NCBI GenBank assembly: GCA_001983455.1
Contig: LJDB01000061.1
Coordinates: 1-45,934 of the forward strand
Source: Candidatus Epulonipiscium fishelsonii
GTDB lineage: Bacteria > Bacillota > Clostridia > Lachnospirales > Cellulosilyticaceae
Length of the DNA: 45,934 nt
Direction of reading: 5' to 3'
The notes below the pieces were generated by a model. The model was not told the origin of the DNA. It ran no database searches and saw only the letters and a list, made by a program, of their open reading frames with translations. Positions 8,444 to 17,744 of the stretch are shown here, in pieces (position 1 is the first letter of the stretch; each line of letters opens with the position of its first letter). Both the position numbers and the translations under genes were made by a program.

Positions 8444-9676
8444 TTAAGATGCGGTTATATTGATTTGATGATATACTTTTTTTCCTTTTTGGATCATTAA
8501 AGCATCATTACTAAACAAATCTAGTGTCACTTTAAAATCTGTATCAGGAACTACGCTACCCGCAACTCGGATACCTTTTTGAGATATAAGCCTTCTTGCT
8601 TCAGATTTAGAAGGAGCAAGTTTAAGCTTATCAATTAGTAAAGTTACAATATCAATTCCGTTTTCAAATTCTGCTTTGGACATATCAGTTGTAGGTAGAG
8701 AGCCAGCAGCACCTTTTCCAGAAAAAGCATTTCTTGTAGCTTCTTGTGCTTTTATTGCTTCTTCTTCACTATGAACAATTTTAGTTACTTCATATGCCAA
8801 AATTTCTTTAGCCTTATTTATTTCAGCTCCCTCTAGACTTGAAAGTTTATTAACTTCATCCATTGGAATAAAAGTAAGAAGACAAAGGCATTTTCTAACG
8901 TCAGCATCAGCAACATTTCTCCAATATTGATAAAATTCATAAGGCGACGTTTTTGTTGAATCTAACCAAATAGCTCCGCCTACTGTTTTGCCCATTTTGG
9001 TGCCTTCAGAGTTAGTCAAAAGAGAAAAAGTCATGCCAAATACACTATCAGATTCTATTCGTCGTACTAATTCGACACCCCCAATTATATTTGACCATTG
9101 GTCATTTCCACCAAGTTGCAAACGACAATTGTACTTGCGATATAGTTCCAAAAAGTCATATGATTGCATAATCATATAATTGAACTCTAAAAAAGATAAT
9201 CCTCTTTCAAGACGTTGCTTATAGCAATCAAAAGTTAACATTCTGTTTACGGAAAAATGTGCTCCTACTTCACGCAACAAATTTACATAGTTTAACTTTA
9301 ACAGCCAATTAGCGTTATCATCTATAATAGCTTTATTATCATCAAAATCGATAAACTTTGAAAGCTGTTTTTTAAAACACTCAACATTATGGTTTATTGT
9401 TTCAAGTGTCATCATTTTACGCATATCAGTTTTCCCACTGGGGTCTCCAATCATGCCGGTGCCTCCACCCATAAGTGCAATTGGCTTATGACCTGCAAGC
9501 TGCATATGACGCATTGCCATAATAGTCACAAAATGACCTACATGCAAACTATCCGCTGTAGGGTCAAAACCTATATAAAATGTCACGCTTTCTTTACTCA
9601 ACAAATCTTTTAGTTCCATTTCATGAGTTGTTTGTTGGATAAATCCACGTTCTTTTAAAATATCAAAAACATTCAT
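8444..9676 (-). CDS. tyrS: Tyrosyl-tRNA synthetase
   Basis: Charges tRNA-Tyr with tyrosine in the cytosol. The 410-residue protein has the class I motif HVGH (residues 45-48, the HIGH box) after [11 protein letters not shown]. The tyrosine-pocket region [22 protein letters not shown] follows, then KMGKT (227-231, the KMSKS loop as normally found in bacterial TyrRS) and a C-terminal S4-like RNA-binding domain ([15 protein letters not shown]). The ATG has TGGAGG upstream. The leader is only about 25-30 bases, with no room for a T-box, so tyrosine-dependent attenuation is not supported. Confidence 0.98.
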   Translation of the reverse strand: MNVFDILKERGFIQQTTHEMELKDLLSKESVTFYIGFDPTADSLHVGHFVTIMAMRHMQLAGHKPIALMGGGTGMIGDPSGKTDMRKMMTLETINHNVECFKKQLSKFIDFDDNKAIIDDNANWLLKLNYVNLLREVGAHFSVNRMLTFDCYKQRLERGLSFLEFNYMIMQSYDFLELYRKYNCRLQLGGNDQWSNIIGGVELVRRIESDSVFGMTFSLLTNSEGTKMGKTVGGAIWLDSTKTSPYEFYQYWRNVADADVRKCLCLLTFIPMDEVNKLSSLEGAEINKAKEILAYEVTKIVHSEEEAIKAQEATRNAFSGKGAAGSLPTTDMSKAEFENGIDIVTLLIDKLKLAPSKSEARRLISQKGIRVAGSVVPDTDFKVTLDLFSNDALMIQKGKKVYHQINITAS

Positions 9677-9708
9677 TAAAAAACCTCCATAAATTTACAA
9701 TATTTTTT

Positions 9709-9737
9709 ATGATATCATATAGTATTTATTTTTACAA
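9709..9737 (-). promoter_or_regulatory. tyrS promoter
   Basis: On the minus strand TTGTAA (9732-9737) and TATCAT (9709-9714) are separated by exactly 17 bases, about 35 bases before the tyrS ATG. It is divergent from the debranching-enzyme promoter, only 9 bases away. Confidence 0.6.
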
Positions 9738-9746
9738 GTCACATCA

Positions 9747-9775
9747 TAGACAAATGTAATTATATAGGGTAATAT
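9747..9775 (+). promoter_or_regulatory. Promoter of the debranching enzyme
   Basis: TAGACA (9747-9752) and TAATAT (9770-9775) are separated by 17 bases, followed by a short leader and the ribosome site AGGAGTGATGAATT before the ATG at 9807. Confidence 0.55.
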
Positions 9776-9806
9776 TAAATAGAATAAAATATAGGAGTGA
9801 TGAATT

Positions 9807-11663
9807 ATGTTTGGAAATAAAGTAGAAAATGATGGCGTAACATTTACTATTTTTTCGACAGATTTAAATGAAATTGAACTTTGTATATATAGTGATATAA
9901 ATAAGATTCCGCTTTCTAAGTATTATTTAAAACGGGGAATGAATTCTAATGGTAATGTATTTTTCAAAAAAGTTATTGAAGCAAAAGAAAATCAGTTTTA
10001 CACTTGGGGCGTAAATTATGAAGGAGAATTTTATTATTTGATAGACCCATATGCACATGAAGTTGTTCAAAATGATAGAGGAAAATATTTTAATAAGATT
10101 ACTAAACTTGAAGATGTTCTAGTAAAAAGACCAAATATCCCTTGGAACGAGACAATTATTTACGAAATGCATGTGGGAAATTTTTCTAAAAGTCCAACAG
10201 CAAAAGTAAATGCTCCTGCTACTTTTAGTAGCATTATAGAAAAAATACCATATTTTAAGCTTTTGGGAGTTACAACAATAGAGTTGCTGCCTGTATTTTT
10301 ATGGTATAGAGACACAATAAAAAGGATAAATCCATTTACAGGATTCCCTCCTCAAGATATTTGGGGATATAACTCTATTAACTTTTTCTCACTAGACCCG
10401 ATGTATATACAAGATAAAAAAAATCCTAGAGATGAATTTAAACAATTTGTTGATATAATGCATAGGAATGATTTGGAAGTTATACTTGATGTTGTTTACA
10501 ATCATACTGGTGAAGGTGGTCATGGAGGGTCTGTATTTAATTTTAAACCACTAGCAAATGATGTATATTATAGAATGCTTGGCCCATACTATGCAAATTG
10601 TTCAGGAACGGGAAATACTTTAAACACTAGTCATGCCGTTGTTCAAGAAATGATTATTGATAGCTTGAGATATTGGGTTAAGGAAATGGGTGTTGATGGA
10701 TTTAGATTTGATTTAGCATCAATTTTGGCACAAGATGAAAGTGGAAATTGGATTGAACATTCCCTTTTAAGAAGAATTAGCCAAGACCCAATTCTTTCTC
10801 ATGTAAAATTAATTTCTGAAAGTTGGGACGCAAAAGGAGCATATAACGTTGGGTTTATGCCAAAGCCTTTCCATGAGTGGAGTGATATTTTTAGAAATAA
10901 TATTAGAAGATTTATAAAAGGTGATAGTGGATTAATAAGTGCAGTTGCCACATGTATTGTAGGAAAAGAAATTGCTCATAACATGCCAAATGCATGTATG
11001 CCAATACACTATATAACAGCTCATGACGGGTTTACTCTATGGGATCTAGTTTCATACAACGAAAAGCATAATATGACCAACGGTGAAGACAATATGGATG
11101 GAAGTAATAATAACTGTAGTTGGAATAGTGGGATTGAAGGCGAAACCACTGATGCAAAAATAAATTCATTGCGATTATCCAGACTAAAATCAGGCATAGC
11201 ACTATTAATATTTAGCCGTGGAGTACCAATGATAACAATGGGTGATGAAGGAGCAAGAACTCAAAAAGGAAACAATAATGCTTTTTGTCAAGACAATGAG
11301 TTGTCATGGCTAAATTGGGAAAGAACCGAAAAATTTAAAGATGTATTTGAATTTATGGCTAAGGCAATAAGCTTACGAAAATCTATGAAATGGTATGTTA
11401 AAGATGAAGGGCCAACATGGCATGGCACAAGATTGAACAGTCCAGATTGGAGTTTTGAATCAAGAAGCTTAGCATGGTCAATTCAAGAAGCTAATTTTAG
11501 TGTATATTTTGTTTCAAATAATTATAGTGAAGATTTGGCTTTTGAAGTTCCAATTCCAAGAAGTAGTTGGGAAATTTATATCACCAGTAATAAAGGAAGT
11601 TTCACCTATAATTCATATATAGCACAGCCATTTAGCTTTACTGTATTAATCGATAGATTTTAA
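9807..11663 (+). CDS. glgX: Glycogen debranching enzyme / isoamylase-type GH13
   Basis: A 618-residue alpha-1,6-glucosidase of the isoamylase/GlgX branch of GH13. An N-terminal CBM48-like domain (residues 1-105) is followed by the catalytic barrel: region I DVVYNH (228-233), region II GFRFDLAS with nucleophile Asp302, region III SESWD with acid/base Glu338, and region IV TAHDGFTL with Asp407. NNAFCQDNELSWLNW is the usual GlgX block. It is slightly shorter than E. coli GlgX (about 657). There is no signal peptide, so it acts on intracellular glycogen or maltodextrins. It stands alone between a promoter and a terminator, with no other glg genes in the window. A pullulanase-like specificity is a possible alternative. 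Confidence 0.88.
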   Translation: MFGNKVENDGVTFTIFSTDLNEIELCIYSDINKIPLSKYYLKRGMNSNGNVFFKKVIEAKENQFYTWGVNYEGEFYYLIDPYAHEVVQNDRGKYFNKITKLEDVLVKRPNIPWNETIIYEMHVGNFSKSPTAKVNAPATFSSIIEKIPYFKLLGVTTIELLPVFLWYRDTIKRINPFTGFPPQDIWGYNSINFFSLDPMYIQDKKNPRDEFKQFVDIMHRNDLEVILDVVYNHTGEGGHGGSVFNFKPLANDVYYRMLGPYYANCSGTGNTLNTSHAVVQEMIIDSLRYWVKEMGVDGFRFDLASILAQDESGNWIEHSLLRRISQDPILSHVKLISESWDAKGAYNVGFMPKPFHEWSDIFRNNIRRFIKGDSGLISAVATCIVGKEIAHNMPNACMPIHYITAHDGFTLWDLVSYNEKHNMTNGEDNMDGSNNNCSWNSGIEGETTDAKINSLRLSRLKSGIALLIFSRGVPMITMGDEGARTQKGNNNAFCQDNELSWLNWERTEKFKDVFEFMAKAISLRKSMKWYVKDEGPTWHGTRLNSPDWSFESRSLAWSIQEANFSVYFVSNNYSEDLAFEVPIPRSSWEIYITSNKGSFTYNSYIAQPFSFTVLIDRF

Positions 11664-11667
11664 TTAT

Positions 11668-11703
11668 AAAATGGGTCTAAAAATGATTTAGGCCTATTTT
11701 TAG
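11668..11703 (+). terminator. Intrinsic terminator after glgX
   Basis: Arms 11668-11680 and 11688-11700 (AAAATGGGTCTAA and TTAGGCCTATTTT) pair over about 13 positions with wobble pairs, ending in TTTTT. The right arm GGCCTATT recurs at 43294-43301 and, inverted, near 18957-18964. Confidence 0.7.
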
Positions 11704-11755
11704 TGCATATATTTATATAAGCGTGTTGTATTTAAATATTAAGGAGTTAAAATTT

Positions 11756-12673
11756 ATGGAATTTATGACAAAACCGCAACAAAAAGCTTTAAATGAGATA
11801 GGAGGTATAAAAGCTAGTGATGATGCAAAGGAAAAAGGATATTTTCCAAAAAGACATTTTAAAAGTAAAGATATTTTAAGATTGATACAAAATAGGAAAA
11901 GAATTTCACCTACTATTAAATCACTACTTAAATCTGCAAATGTTATAAAAAGTCATGACATCTCTAAAGAGTATAAAAACAAAATCTCTAAATATGAATT
12001 TTATAAACTTGATAAGTATATTCGAGATGTATTAAAGATGGATTCTTGGGGTGTTGCCACTTTTAGTGAAAAAGAAATTTTTAAAGGGGATGCTATACCC
12101 TACAAAAATGTAATTGTTTTATCAAAACATATGAAAGATGATCATTTTGTTGTTAAAGAGCTTCCTAATATGGACTGTATGCTAGAAGTTATGGAAGTAT
12201 ATGGAGATACAGGGGTGGCTTGTTTAAAAGTGACAGGATTGCTAAGATATATGGGATTTGGGGCTTTGCCAAACCATAGCCTAGGTGGCAATATTAATTA
12301 CTCTGAAGCAGGATATAAAGCTAACCTTGGATTTATAGGAAAACATGGAATGCTTATTACACCACATAGTGGACCATGCAATCGTTTGAGCGTTATCTAC
12401 ACAAGCATAGAAAACTTAACTGACTTTATACCTAGTGAAGATCATAGTTGGGGAAATAATTTTTGCAATAAATGTAAAAAATGTGTTGCCACATGTCCGT
12501 ATGATGCAATTTATGAGGAAAATAAAATAGATAAGAATGGTCATATAGAATGTATTTCTAATGAAAGATGTAACAGTGGTTTTTCAAAATATGGCTGTGC
12601 TATTTGTATAGCAGCTTGCCCATTCACAAAAGTTGGATATGATAAAATAAAAGAAAAATTTGTGAAAGAATAA
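11756..12673 (+). CDS. Epoxyqueuosine reductase (QueG)-like 4Fe-4S protein
   Basis: A 305-residue iron-sulfur protein. The N-terminal two thirds resemble the cobalamin-binding part of QueG and reductive-dehalogenase-like proteins, with the block KANLGFIGKHGMLITPHSGP. The C-terminus carries two ferredoxin-type clusters, CNKCKKCVATCPYDAI and, after CNSGFSKYG, CAICIAACPFTK. QueG reduces epoxyqueuosine to queuosine in tRNA, but sequence alone cannot separate it from other members of this fold. I chose the ATG at 11756 because AAGGAG lies nine bases upstream. A TTG at 11723 would add 11 residues but lacks a ribosome site. It converges on secF and shares a bidirectional terminator overlapping its stop. 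Confidence 0.7.
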   Translation: MEFMTKPQQKALNEIGGIKASDDAKEKGYFPKRHFKSKDILRLIQNRKRISPTIKSLLKSANVIKSHDISKEYKNKISKYEFYKLDKYIRDVLKMDSWGVATFSEKEIFKGDAIPYKNVIVLSKHMKDDHFVVKELPNMDCMLEVMEVYGDTGVACLKVTGLLRYMGFGALPNHSLGGNINYSEAGYKANLGFIGKHGMLITPHSGPCNRLSVIYTSIENLTDFIPSEDHSWGNNFCNKCKKCVATCPYDAIYEENKIDKNGHIECISNERCNSGFSKYGCAICIAACPFTKVGYDKIKEKFVKE

Positions 12674-12701
12674 TAGGAAAGACATTTAGCCCTTTCCTAT
12701 T
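12672..12701. terminator. Bidirectional terminator between QueG-like gene and secF
   Basis: A perfect 10-bp stem AATAGGAAAG/CTTTCCTATT (12672-12681, 12692-12701) with a 10-base loop begins inside the TAA of the rightward gene and lies 12 bases from the secF stop. Confidence 0.75.
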
Positions 12702-12713
12702 ATCATAAGAAAC

Positions 12714-13595
12714 TTAAGCTTCTTTTTTTACGTTCTTTCTCATTTCATACCAAACAGGGCTTGCAATAAATATTGAAGAATATGTTCCTGATAAAATACC
12801 TACAACAAGAGGAAAAGCAAATTCTTTTACTGCATCTGTACCTATAATATATAGTAGCAAAACAACAATTAAAGTAGTAAGAGAAGTATTTATTGAACGT
12901 GAAAGAGTTTGCTTTATACTTTTGTTTATAATAGTCGCATTGTCTTCTTTTTGCATCAATTTTCTATTTTCTCTAATTCTATCAAAAACAATAATAGTAT
13001 CATTTATTGAATATCCAATAATAGTTAACATAGCAGCAATAAATGAGTTATTGATTGGAATTCTAAAAACTGCGTAAACCGTTAACATAACTAAAACGTC
13101 ATGAATTAAGGCTATAACTGCACTTGTTCCAAATTTAAAATCTTGAAATCTTATCCAAATGTAAATCAACATTAAAACGGAGCTTAAAATAACAGCTTGA
13201 ACAGCTTTTGCAGTTATTTCAGGGCTAATTGTTGGAGAAAAAGATTCTTCTTCCAAAATAGTCACATCAGGAAAAACTTGTTTTATAGCAGTCATAAATG
13301 ATGTTCGGTCACTTAATAATGTAGATTGAGTAGTGATTATGATTTCAGTTGGTATATCTGTTGTTTGAATAACAGCACTAGTGTCAAATAGGTGTGTTTC
13401 TGCTAGTGGTCTAATATCAACTTCTATATCAAAGTCTGTTCCTAGGTCTAAATAAATAAGTGTTCCACCCTTAAATTCAATACCATAATTTAAAAGACCT
13501 CTACCTTCTGTAACATTAAAACACATAAATCCCAATCCAACTAAAATAATTAAAGAAGAAATTAAATAAAAGCGTTTTCTATGTTCAATGTACAA
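12714..13595 (-). CDS. secF: Protein translocase subunit SecF
   Basis: Membrane partner of SecD that uses the proton gradient to help pull exported proteins off the SecYEG channel. The 293-residue protein has an N-terminal membrane helix, the first periplasmic-type domain with GIEFKGGTLIYLD, then five membrane helices containing the family motif GYSINDTIIVFDRIRENRK. The start is a TTG placed directly after the secD stop, with AAGGCGGTG in the end of secD as a ribosome site, so the pair is coupled. SecD and SecF are separate proteins here, unlike the fused SecDF of bacilli. Confidence 0.97.
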   Translation of the reverse strand: MYIEHRKRFYLISSLIILVGLGFMCFNVTEGRGLLNYGIEFKGGTLIYLDLGTDFDIEVDIRPLAETHLFDTSAVIQTTDIPTEIIITTQSTLLSDRTSFMTAIKQVFPDVTILEEESFSPTISPEITAKAVQAVILSSVLMLIYIWIRFQDFKFGTSAVIALIHDVLVMLTVYAVFRIPINNSFIAAMLTIIGYSINDTIIVFDRIRENRKLMQKEDNATIINKSIKQTLSRSINTSLTTLIVVLLLYIIGTDAVKEFAFPLVVGILSGTYSSIFIASPVWYEMRKNVKKEA

Positions 13596-14828
13596 TTATT
13601 TCACCGCCTTTTTTGCACCATATAAAACAGGTGATTGTATTCCAACTGCATAAAATAGCTTTAATAAATATTTTGTTATTACTAAGGCAGTAAACATTGA
13701 TAAAATTATCCCAGTCCCTAATGTTAGTGCAAAACTTTTTATTAGTCCAGTTCCCAGCAAATATAAAACACCAGACGTAATTAAAGTTGTTACATTTCCA
13801 TCAACAATTCCACTAACGGCTTTGTTAAATCCATCATTTATAGCAAATTTTAAAGCAGTATTTTGATTGAGTTCCTCTTTTATACGTGTAAAAATAATTA
13901 CATTTGCATCAACTGCCATACCTATTGATAAAATTATACCTGCAATTCCTGGCAAAGTTAACGTTGAGTTTGTCCAGCTTAAAACCATTATTAACAACGA
14001 AATATATAGTGTTAAAGCCAAGTTTCCAGCCAATCCATTTATGCGATATACAATAAGCATAAATATAATGATAATTATAAAACCATAACATCCTGCTTCT
14101 ACGCTTGAATTAAATGCGTCCATCCCTAATTTTGCTCCAACGCTTGTGGAAGAAACAGCTTCAAGAGCAAACGGTAGTGCACCTGCACTAATTAATTCTG
14201 CTAACTCTTTTGCAGAATCTGGTGTAAATGTTCCTGAAATCATACATGTTCCACCTCGTATTTCTTCATTTACTACTGGAGCAGATATAATTTCACCATC
14301 TAATTTTATAATTATAGCTTTACCGATATTATTTTTTGTTACATCCGCAAAGATATCTTTGCCTTCACCATCAAATTCTAAAGAAACAATTGCTTCTTGT
14401 CCAAATTGAGTGTCTGCCACTTGTGGAGATGCTTTTTTTATATTTTTTCCTTCTAAAACGATATTTCCTTCTTCATCTTCAAAAGTCAAAAGGGCAGTTG
14501 CTCCAATGTCTTCAATAGCCTTTAAGGGGTCATCAACTCCAGGGATATTTACCCTAATTCGATTTGTTCCTTCAATAGCAACTTCTGCTTCTGTATAGTT
14601 TTGATTGTCAAGCCTAGCTCGTATCATTTGCACCGCTGAGCTCATTTCCTCTGGTAGAGGTTCTTTAACTTGAGCTTCATAAACTATACTAACTCCTCCA
14701 TTTAAGTCTAGTCCTAGCTTTATATGTGAAAACCCAAGTACATCATTTTCACCTAACCCATAATATGCAATAAATGGACTAGCAACAATTATTGCAATTA
14801 AACCAACTAAATATAAAATGTTTTTCAA
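13596..14828 (-). CDS. secD: Protein translocase subunit SecD
   Basis: A 410-residue SecD, short as usual for Gram-positive members (E. coli SecD is about 615). The N-terminal helix is followed by LGLDLNGGVSIVYE (the D1 motif), a P1-type extracytoplasmic domain, and a C-terminal set of membrane helices with GIAGIILSIGMAVDANVIIF and TRIKEEL (the D4 motif). The start is a TTG with AAGGTGAG close upstream, and I see no better ATG near it. First gene of the secD-secF pair, read from the promoter at 14853-14882. Confidence 0.97.
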   Translation of the reverse strand: MKNILYLVGLIAIIVASPFIAYYGLGENDVLGFSHIKLGLDLNGGVSIVYEAQVKEPLPEEMSSAVQMIRARLDNQNYTEAEVAIEGTNRIRVNIPGVDDPLKAIEDIGATALLTFEDEEGNIVLEGKNIKKASPQVADTQFGQEAIVSLEFDGEGKDIFADVTKNNIGKAIIIKLDGEIISAPVVNEEIRGGTCMISGTFTPDSAKELAELISAGALPFALEAVSSTSVGAKLGMDAFNSSVEAGCYGFIIIIIFMLIVYRINGLAGNLALTLYISLLIMVLSWTNSTLTLPGIAGIILSIGMAVDANVIIFTRIKEELNQNTALKFAINDGFNKAVSGIVDGNVTTLITSGVLYLLGTGLIKSFALTLGTGIILSMFTALVITKYLLKLFYAVGIQSPVLYGAKKAVK

Positions 14829-14852
14829 AGTCTCACCTTCCTTTTATAATCT

Positions 14853-14882
14853 ATTATACTTTAAAGTGGATAGCAAAGACAA
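14853..14882 (-). promoter_or_regulatory. secDF promoter
   Basis: On the minus strand TTGTCT (14877-14882) and TATAAT (14853-14858) are 18 bases apart, about 25 bases before the secD TTG start. Confidence 0.6.
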
Positions 14883-14950
14883 GTTTATTAAATATACATA
14901 GAAATGTTTTTGCACCAAAATAAAAAGCAAAAAATAGAAGAATTAAAGGA

Positions 14951-14979
14951 TACACCTATATTCAAAAAAATACAACTGG
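14951..14979 (+). repeat. Dispersed 29-bp repeat, copy A
   Basis: Bases TACACCTATAT, then 6 variable bases (2 of them shared), then AAATACAACTGG match 19608-19636 at 25 of 29 positions. Both copies are followed within about 80 bases by an ACTAGT-type site and TTGGCATT. It lies in the secD/rlmN intergenic region. Confidence 0.6.
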
Positions 14980-15038
14980 AAAAATACTCTAGTATATATG
15001 GAATTTATTTATAACTAGTTAGATTTTGGCATTGTATA

Positions 15039-15068
15039 TTGACAACCTTAATACCCATAAGATATAAT
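15039..15068 (+). promoter_or_regulatory. rlmN promoter
   Basis: Perfect consensus hexamers TTGACA (15039-15044) and TATAAT (15063-15068) with an 18-base spacer, giving a 5' leader of roughly 55 bases. Confidence 0.75.
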
Positions 15069-15130
15069 TCCTCATATATAAAGAAAGAATTGACTTATGT
15101 ACCTACAACACTAGAGTATAAATAAGAAAG

Positions 15131-16165
15131 TTGGAAATTGATGTGTTAAATAATATGAACATTGCTGAGCTAGAGCAAATAATGTTAAGTCTTGGAGAAA
15201 GTAAATTTAGAGCTCAGCAACTTTTTGAATGGTTTCATCTAAAAAAAATTTGGGATTACAATCAAATGGATAATCTGTCTAAAAATCTAAAAGACAAATT
15301 GATAGCTCAATATCCTATAGATGATATTAAAATTGTTAAAAAATATATTTCTGCCATTGATGGCACTAGGAAATACTTGTTTGAGCTTTCGGATTGTCAT
15401 TTAATAGAAAGTGTATTGATAAAATATAAACATGGAAACTCAGTTTGTATATCCTCACAAGTAGGGTGTAGGATGGGCTGCAAATTTTGTGCTTCCACTA
15501 TTGGGGGCTTAAAACGAAATTTAACTCCTGCTGAAATGCTTGCACAAGTATATAAAATAAGCGAAGACATAAACGAAAAAATATCTAATGTTGTTATAAT
15601 GGGAACAGGTGAACCACTAGAGAGACTTGATATTACCACCAAATTTATAGAACTCATAAATAGTCATAAAGGACAAAATATAGGTCCAAGACACATTACT
15701 ATTTCAACTTGTGGGCTTGTTCCTCAAATACTAGAGCTCGCAGATACAGCAATTCAAGTTACCCTAGCTGTGTCACTTCATGCTACAACTGATGAAAGTC
15801 GAAAACAGATTATGCCTATTGCTAATAAATATAGTATTAATCAGCTTTTGGACGCTTGTAAAACATATATAAATAAAACAGGAAAAAGAATAAGCTTTGA
15901 ATATTCTTTAATTGATGGGCAAAATGATACGCAAGACAATGCAATCCAACTATCAAATTTATTAAACGGAATGCTTTGTCACGTAAATCTTATTCCAGTA
16001 AATGCAATTGAAACACAGTCTTTTGAAAGTAGTAGCGAAAACAGAATAAAAGATTTTGCACATATATTAAAAGATAGAGGAATTAAAACTACCATAAGAA
16101 GAACTCTTGGCCAAGATATTAACGCTTCTTGCGGACAATTAAGATATGATTACCTCTCAGTATAA
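15131..16165 (+). CDS. rlmN: Dual-specificity 23S rRNA/tRNA adenine-2 methyltransferase RlmN
   Basis: Radical-SAM enzyme that methylates C2 of A2503 in 23S rRNA and A37 in some tRNAs. The 344-residue protein has the N-terminal family block FRAQQLFEWFH, the CxxxCxxC cluster motif CRMGCKFC (Cys113, 117, 120), GTGEPLERLD, the FEYSLIDGQNDT segment, and the C-terminal ASCGQLR with Cys334 as the methyl-carrying cysteine. The start is uncertain: TTG at 15131 has only a weak AAGAAAG upstream, while GTG 15143 and ATG 15155 are in frame but lack clear ribosome sites. It is monocistronic. Confidence 0.96.
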   Translation: MEIDVLNNMNIAELEQIMLSLGESKFRAQQLFEWFHLKKIWDYNQMDNLSKNLKDKLIAQYPIDDIKIVKKYISAIDGTRKYLFELSDCHLIESVLIKYKHGNSVCISSQVGCRMGCKFCASTIGGLKRNLTPAEMLAQVYKISEDINEKISNVVIMGTGEPLERLDITTKFIELINSHKGQNIGPRHITISTCGLVPQILELADTAIQVTLAVSLHATTDESRKQIMPIANKYSINQLLDACKTYINKTGKRISFEYSLIDGQNDTQDNAIQLSNLLNGMLCHVNLIPVNAIETQSFESSSENRIKDFAHILKDRGIKTTIRRTLGQDINASCGQLRYDYLSV

Positions 16166-16263
16166 CATAATTTTTATGGGATTAAAATTTTATTAAATGA
16201 AAGTGAAAAATTCTAAAACTTTTATTATTGATAAAATATTAGTTGTATAATATACTTAACTTA

Positions 16264-16455
16264 CTTAATATTTCATTCCATGGAATTGGGTACATCTTAT
16301 CAGCTTTAGCAGGAATGATTTAAATTTTATTTCCAGTAATTTTATATGTGATTGTGGGTATACCATTACAGACTGCAGTATGGTTAGTAGCTACAATATT
16401 AATAGCAATTACAGTAATTTTATACAGAAAAGTTTGTCGCAGCAAAATAATCTAA
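16264..16455 (+). pseudogene. Decayed membrane-protein gene fragment
   Basis: One frame reads ISFHGIGYILSALAGMI, a TAA at 16321-16323, then ILFPVILYVIVGIPLQTAVW, a further hydrophobic stretch and a basic tail (YRKVCRSKII) before TAA at 16453-16455. The hydrophobic helix plus basic end looks like the C-terminus of a polytopic membrane protein, interrupted by a stop and lacking an upstream body. I cannot name the family. Confidence 0.35.
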
Positions 16456-16533
16456 CAGGATGTGAGTAGAAAAGGAAATACTGAGCTTTATAAGACTATG
16501 ACACTAGATTATTTGAGATAGATTAGTGCTCTT

Positions 16534-16602
16534 GAATATTAATTTGATATATGGAATATTAATTTGATATATGGAATATTAATTTGATATATGGTATATT
16601 AA
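16534..16602. repeat. 20-bp tandem repeat, three perfect copies plus a diverged fourth
   Basis: The unit GAATATTAATTTGATATATG repeats at 16534, 16554 and 16574 without a mismatch. A fourth partial copy begins GTATATTAATT at 16594. The array ends just before the ribosome site of the 99-residue membrane protein and supplies several TTGATA and TATATT-like hexamers. Confidence 0.9.
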
Positions 16603-16634
16603 TTAATATAGAAGAACGAAAGGAGGTTAACGTT

Positions 16635-16934
16635 ATGAAAATAACTATAAGTATGCTTGTTTTATTAATATTAATTGTAGGATGTATATTTTTACAAATA
16701 TTTTTATCTAAACAGCAAAATAAATGGTTAGGTATAATACTTCCCATCATCACTTTTTCATTTTCAGTTTTGATGACTATAATCTATTTGCTTTCTTTCA
16801 TGGCTGGCACACCGATTTGGCAGGTATTAAGTGTACTTTTATTAGTTTTTGTTTTACATAATATTCCAACGGTAGTATTATGTGTTATCTATAAAGTTTG
16901 TAGGAAAAAGATGAGTGTAAATATTCAATTATAA
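16635..16934 (+). CDS. Small hydrophobic membrane protein, unknown
   Basis: A 99-residue protein with three predicted membrane segments (about residues 3-23, 32-54 and 60-85) and a short basic C-terminus. I recognise no family. The ATG at 16635 is chosen because AAAGGAGG lies 9-10 bases upstream. A longer frame from 16584 would begin inside the tandem repeats and has no ribosome site. The stop codon falls at the first base of the repeated block that also ends the duplicated Rpn unit, and the hairpins that follow would terminate this transcript. Confidence 0.6.
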   Translation: MKITISMLVLLILIVGCIFLQIFLSKQQNKWLGIILPIITFSFSVLMTIIYLLSFMAGTPIWQVLSVLLLVFVLHNIPTVVLCVIYKVCRKKMSVNIQL

Positions 16935-16985
16935 GCCTAACAATATAGGCCCCCTTAAAGCAAATCTGTTTAAGGGGACTTTTTT
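16935..16985 (+). terminator. Twin-hairpin terminator after the 99-residue protein
   Basis: A short hairpin GCCTA/TAGGC (16935-16950) precedes a 9-bp stem CCCCTTAAA/TTTAAGGGG (16951-16977) and a T6 run. On the plus strand this is a good intrinsic terminator. It also lies just beyond the end of the leftward truncated Rpn copy. Confidence 0.75.
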
Positions 16986-17738
16986 ATTGTTTTTGTTTTC
17001 GTATTTCTTCTACTTCTTCAATAGATACTCCAAACCGAGGTGCAATTTCTTCATTGCTTAATACATCCAATACAGCTTCTATTAATTTTCTTCTTTCTCT
17101 TTGTTGACCTTCTGTTATGCCTTTTTGAAGACCTTCTGTTATGCCTTCTTGAAGACCTTCTTGAAAGTTACAGGTATCCCATTCTTCTTGAGTTATTTGT
17201 GCCATAACCATAGTTTTTACACCTTCTTTCTCCTTTAATAATATATCTACTAATAAATTTTGATTTATTGTATAATCGATAGCTTTTTCTACGGACTCTT
17301 CTTTACTATATCCTTGTTTTCCATAATCTTTTACTGCCTTTGTAAAAGTAGCAAATCCTTTTAAGCTTGGTATTTGATTTAGAAATTCAATATTTGCTGG
17401 ATTATTTAAATATATTGTTTCCACATATACTTCTATATAGTTTTGATACCTAACATTAATTTTTAGTTGTCCTTGTTTATTATTTGTATTGTTAGTTTTA
17501 TAAAACATATCTGATAATGTTAGTGTTTCCTTTGGTATTTTTTTAGGATCACCATTTACAAAAGTTATTAATATAAGTCTAGGTATTTGTTGTTTTTTTG
17601 GCAAGTGAAATACTGCATTTCCAAACAACTCTGATAAAGTATTAAAGTAGTAACTAGCTTGTCTTACTGGCATATTAGGATTAGGATTTATTTGTTGTTC
17701 CACTAAAAATATATCTGTTCCAATTATAAATGATAAAT
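16984..17738 (-). pseudogene. 5'-truncated duplicate of the Rpn-family nuclease gene
   Basis: The reading frame is nearly identical to residues from about 72 onward of the full gene at 17809-18774. Visible differences are I for T in QQINPNPN, F for L in TDIFLVEQQ, and V for L in RFGVSIEE. The first 70 or so residues, the start codon and the ribosome site are missing: homology stops at 17738, where the next copy's terminator begins. A GTG at 17703 could only start a 239-residue fragment lacking the first catalytic acid. The intact frame and high identity indicate a recent duplication. Confidence 0.85.
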
Positions 17739-17744
17739 TTATAA

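Larger units (their letters stand above)
16929..17738. repeat. Tandem duplication unit 1 (terminator plus truncated Rpn copy)
   Basis: This 810-bp block is a near-identical copy of 17739-18563. It begins TTATAAGCCTAAC and ends at GATAAAT. The only large difference is in the hairpin spacer, which is 16 bases shorter here, with one extra T in the T-run. Confidence 0.9.

Noticed and set aside
8988..9179. Rightward ORFs inside tyrS and similar opposite-strand frames in secD, the binding proteins and other long genes
   Set aside because: They are shadows of well-supported genes on the other strand, without ribosome sites or protein-like composition.
9677..9806. T-box leader for tyrS
   Set aside because: The leader is only about 25-30 bases after the promoter and lacks the T-box sequence and specifier stem.
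16584..16634. Longer N-terminus for the 99-residue membrane protein
   Set aside because: It would be coded by the tandem repeat and has no ribosome site, while AAAGGAGG precedes the ATG at 16635.
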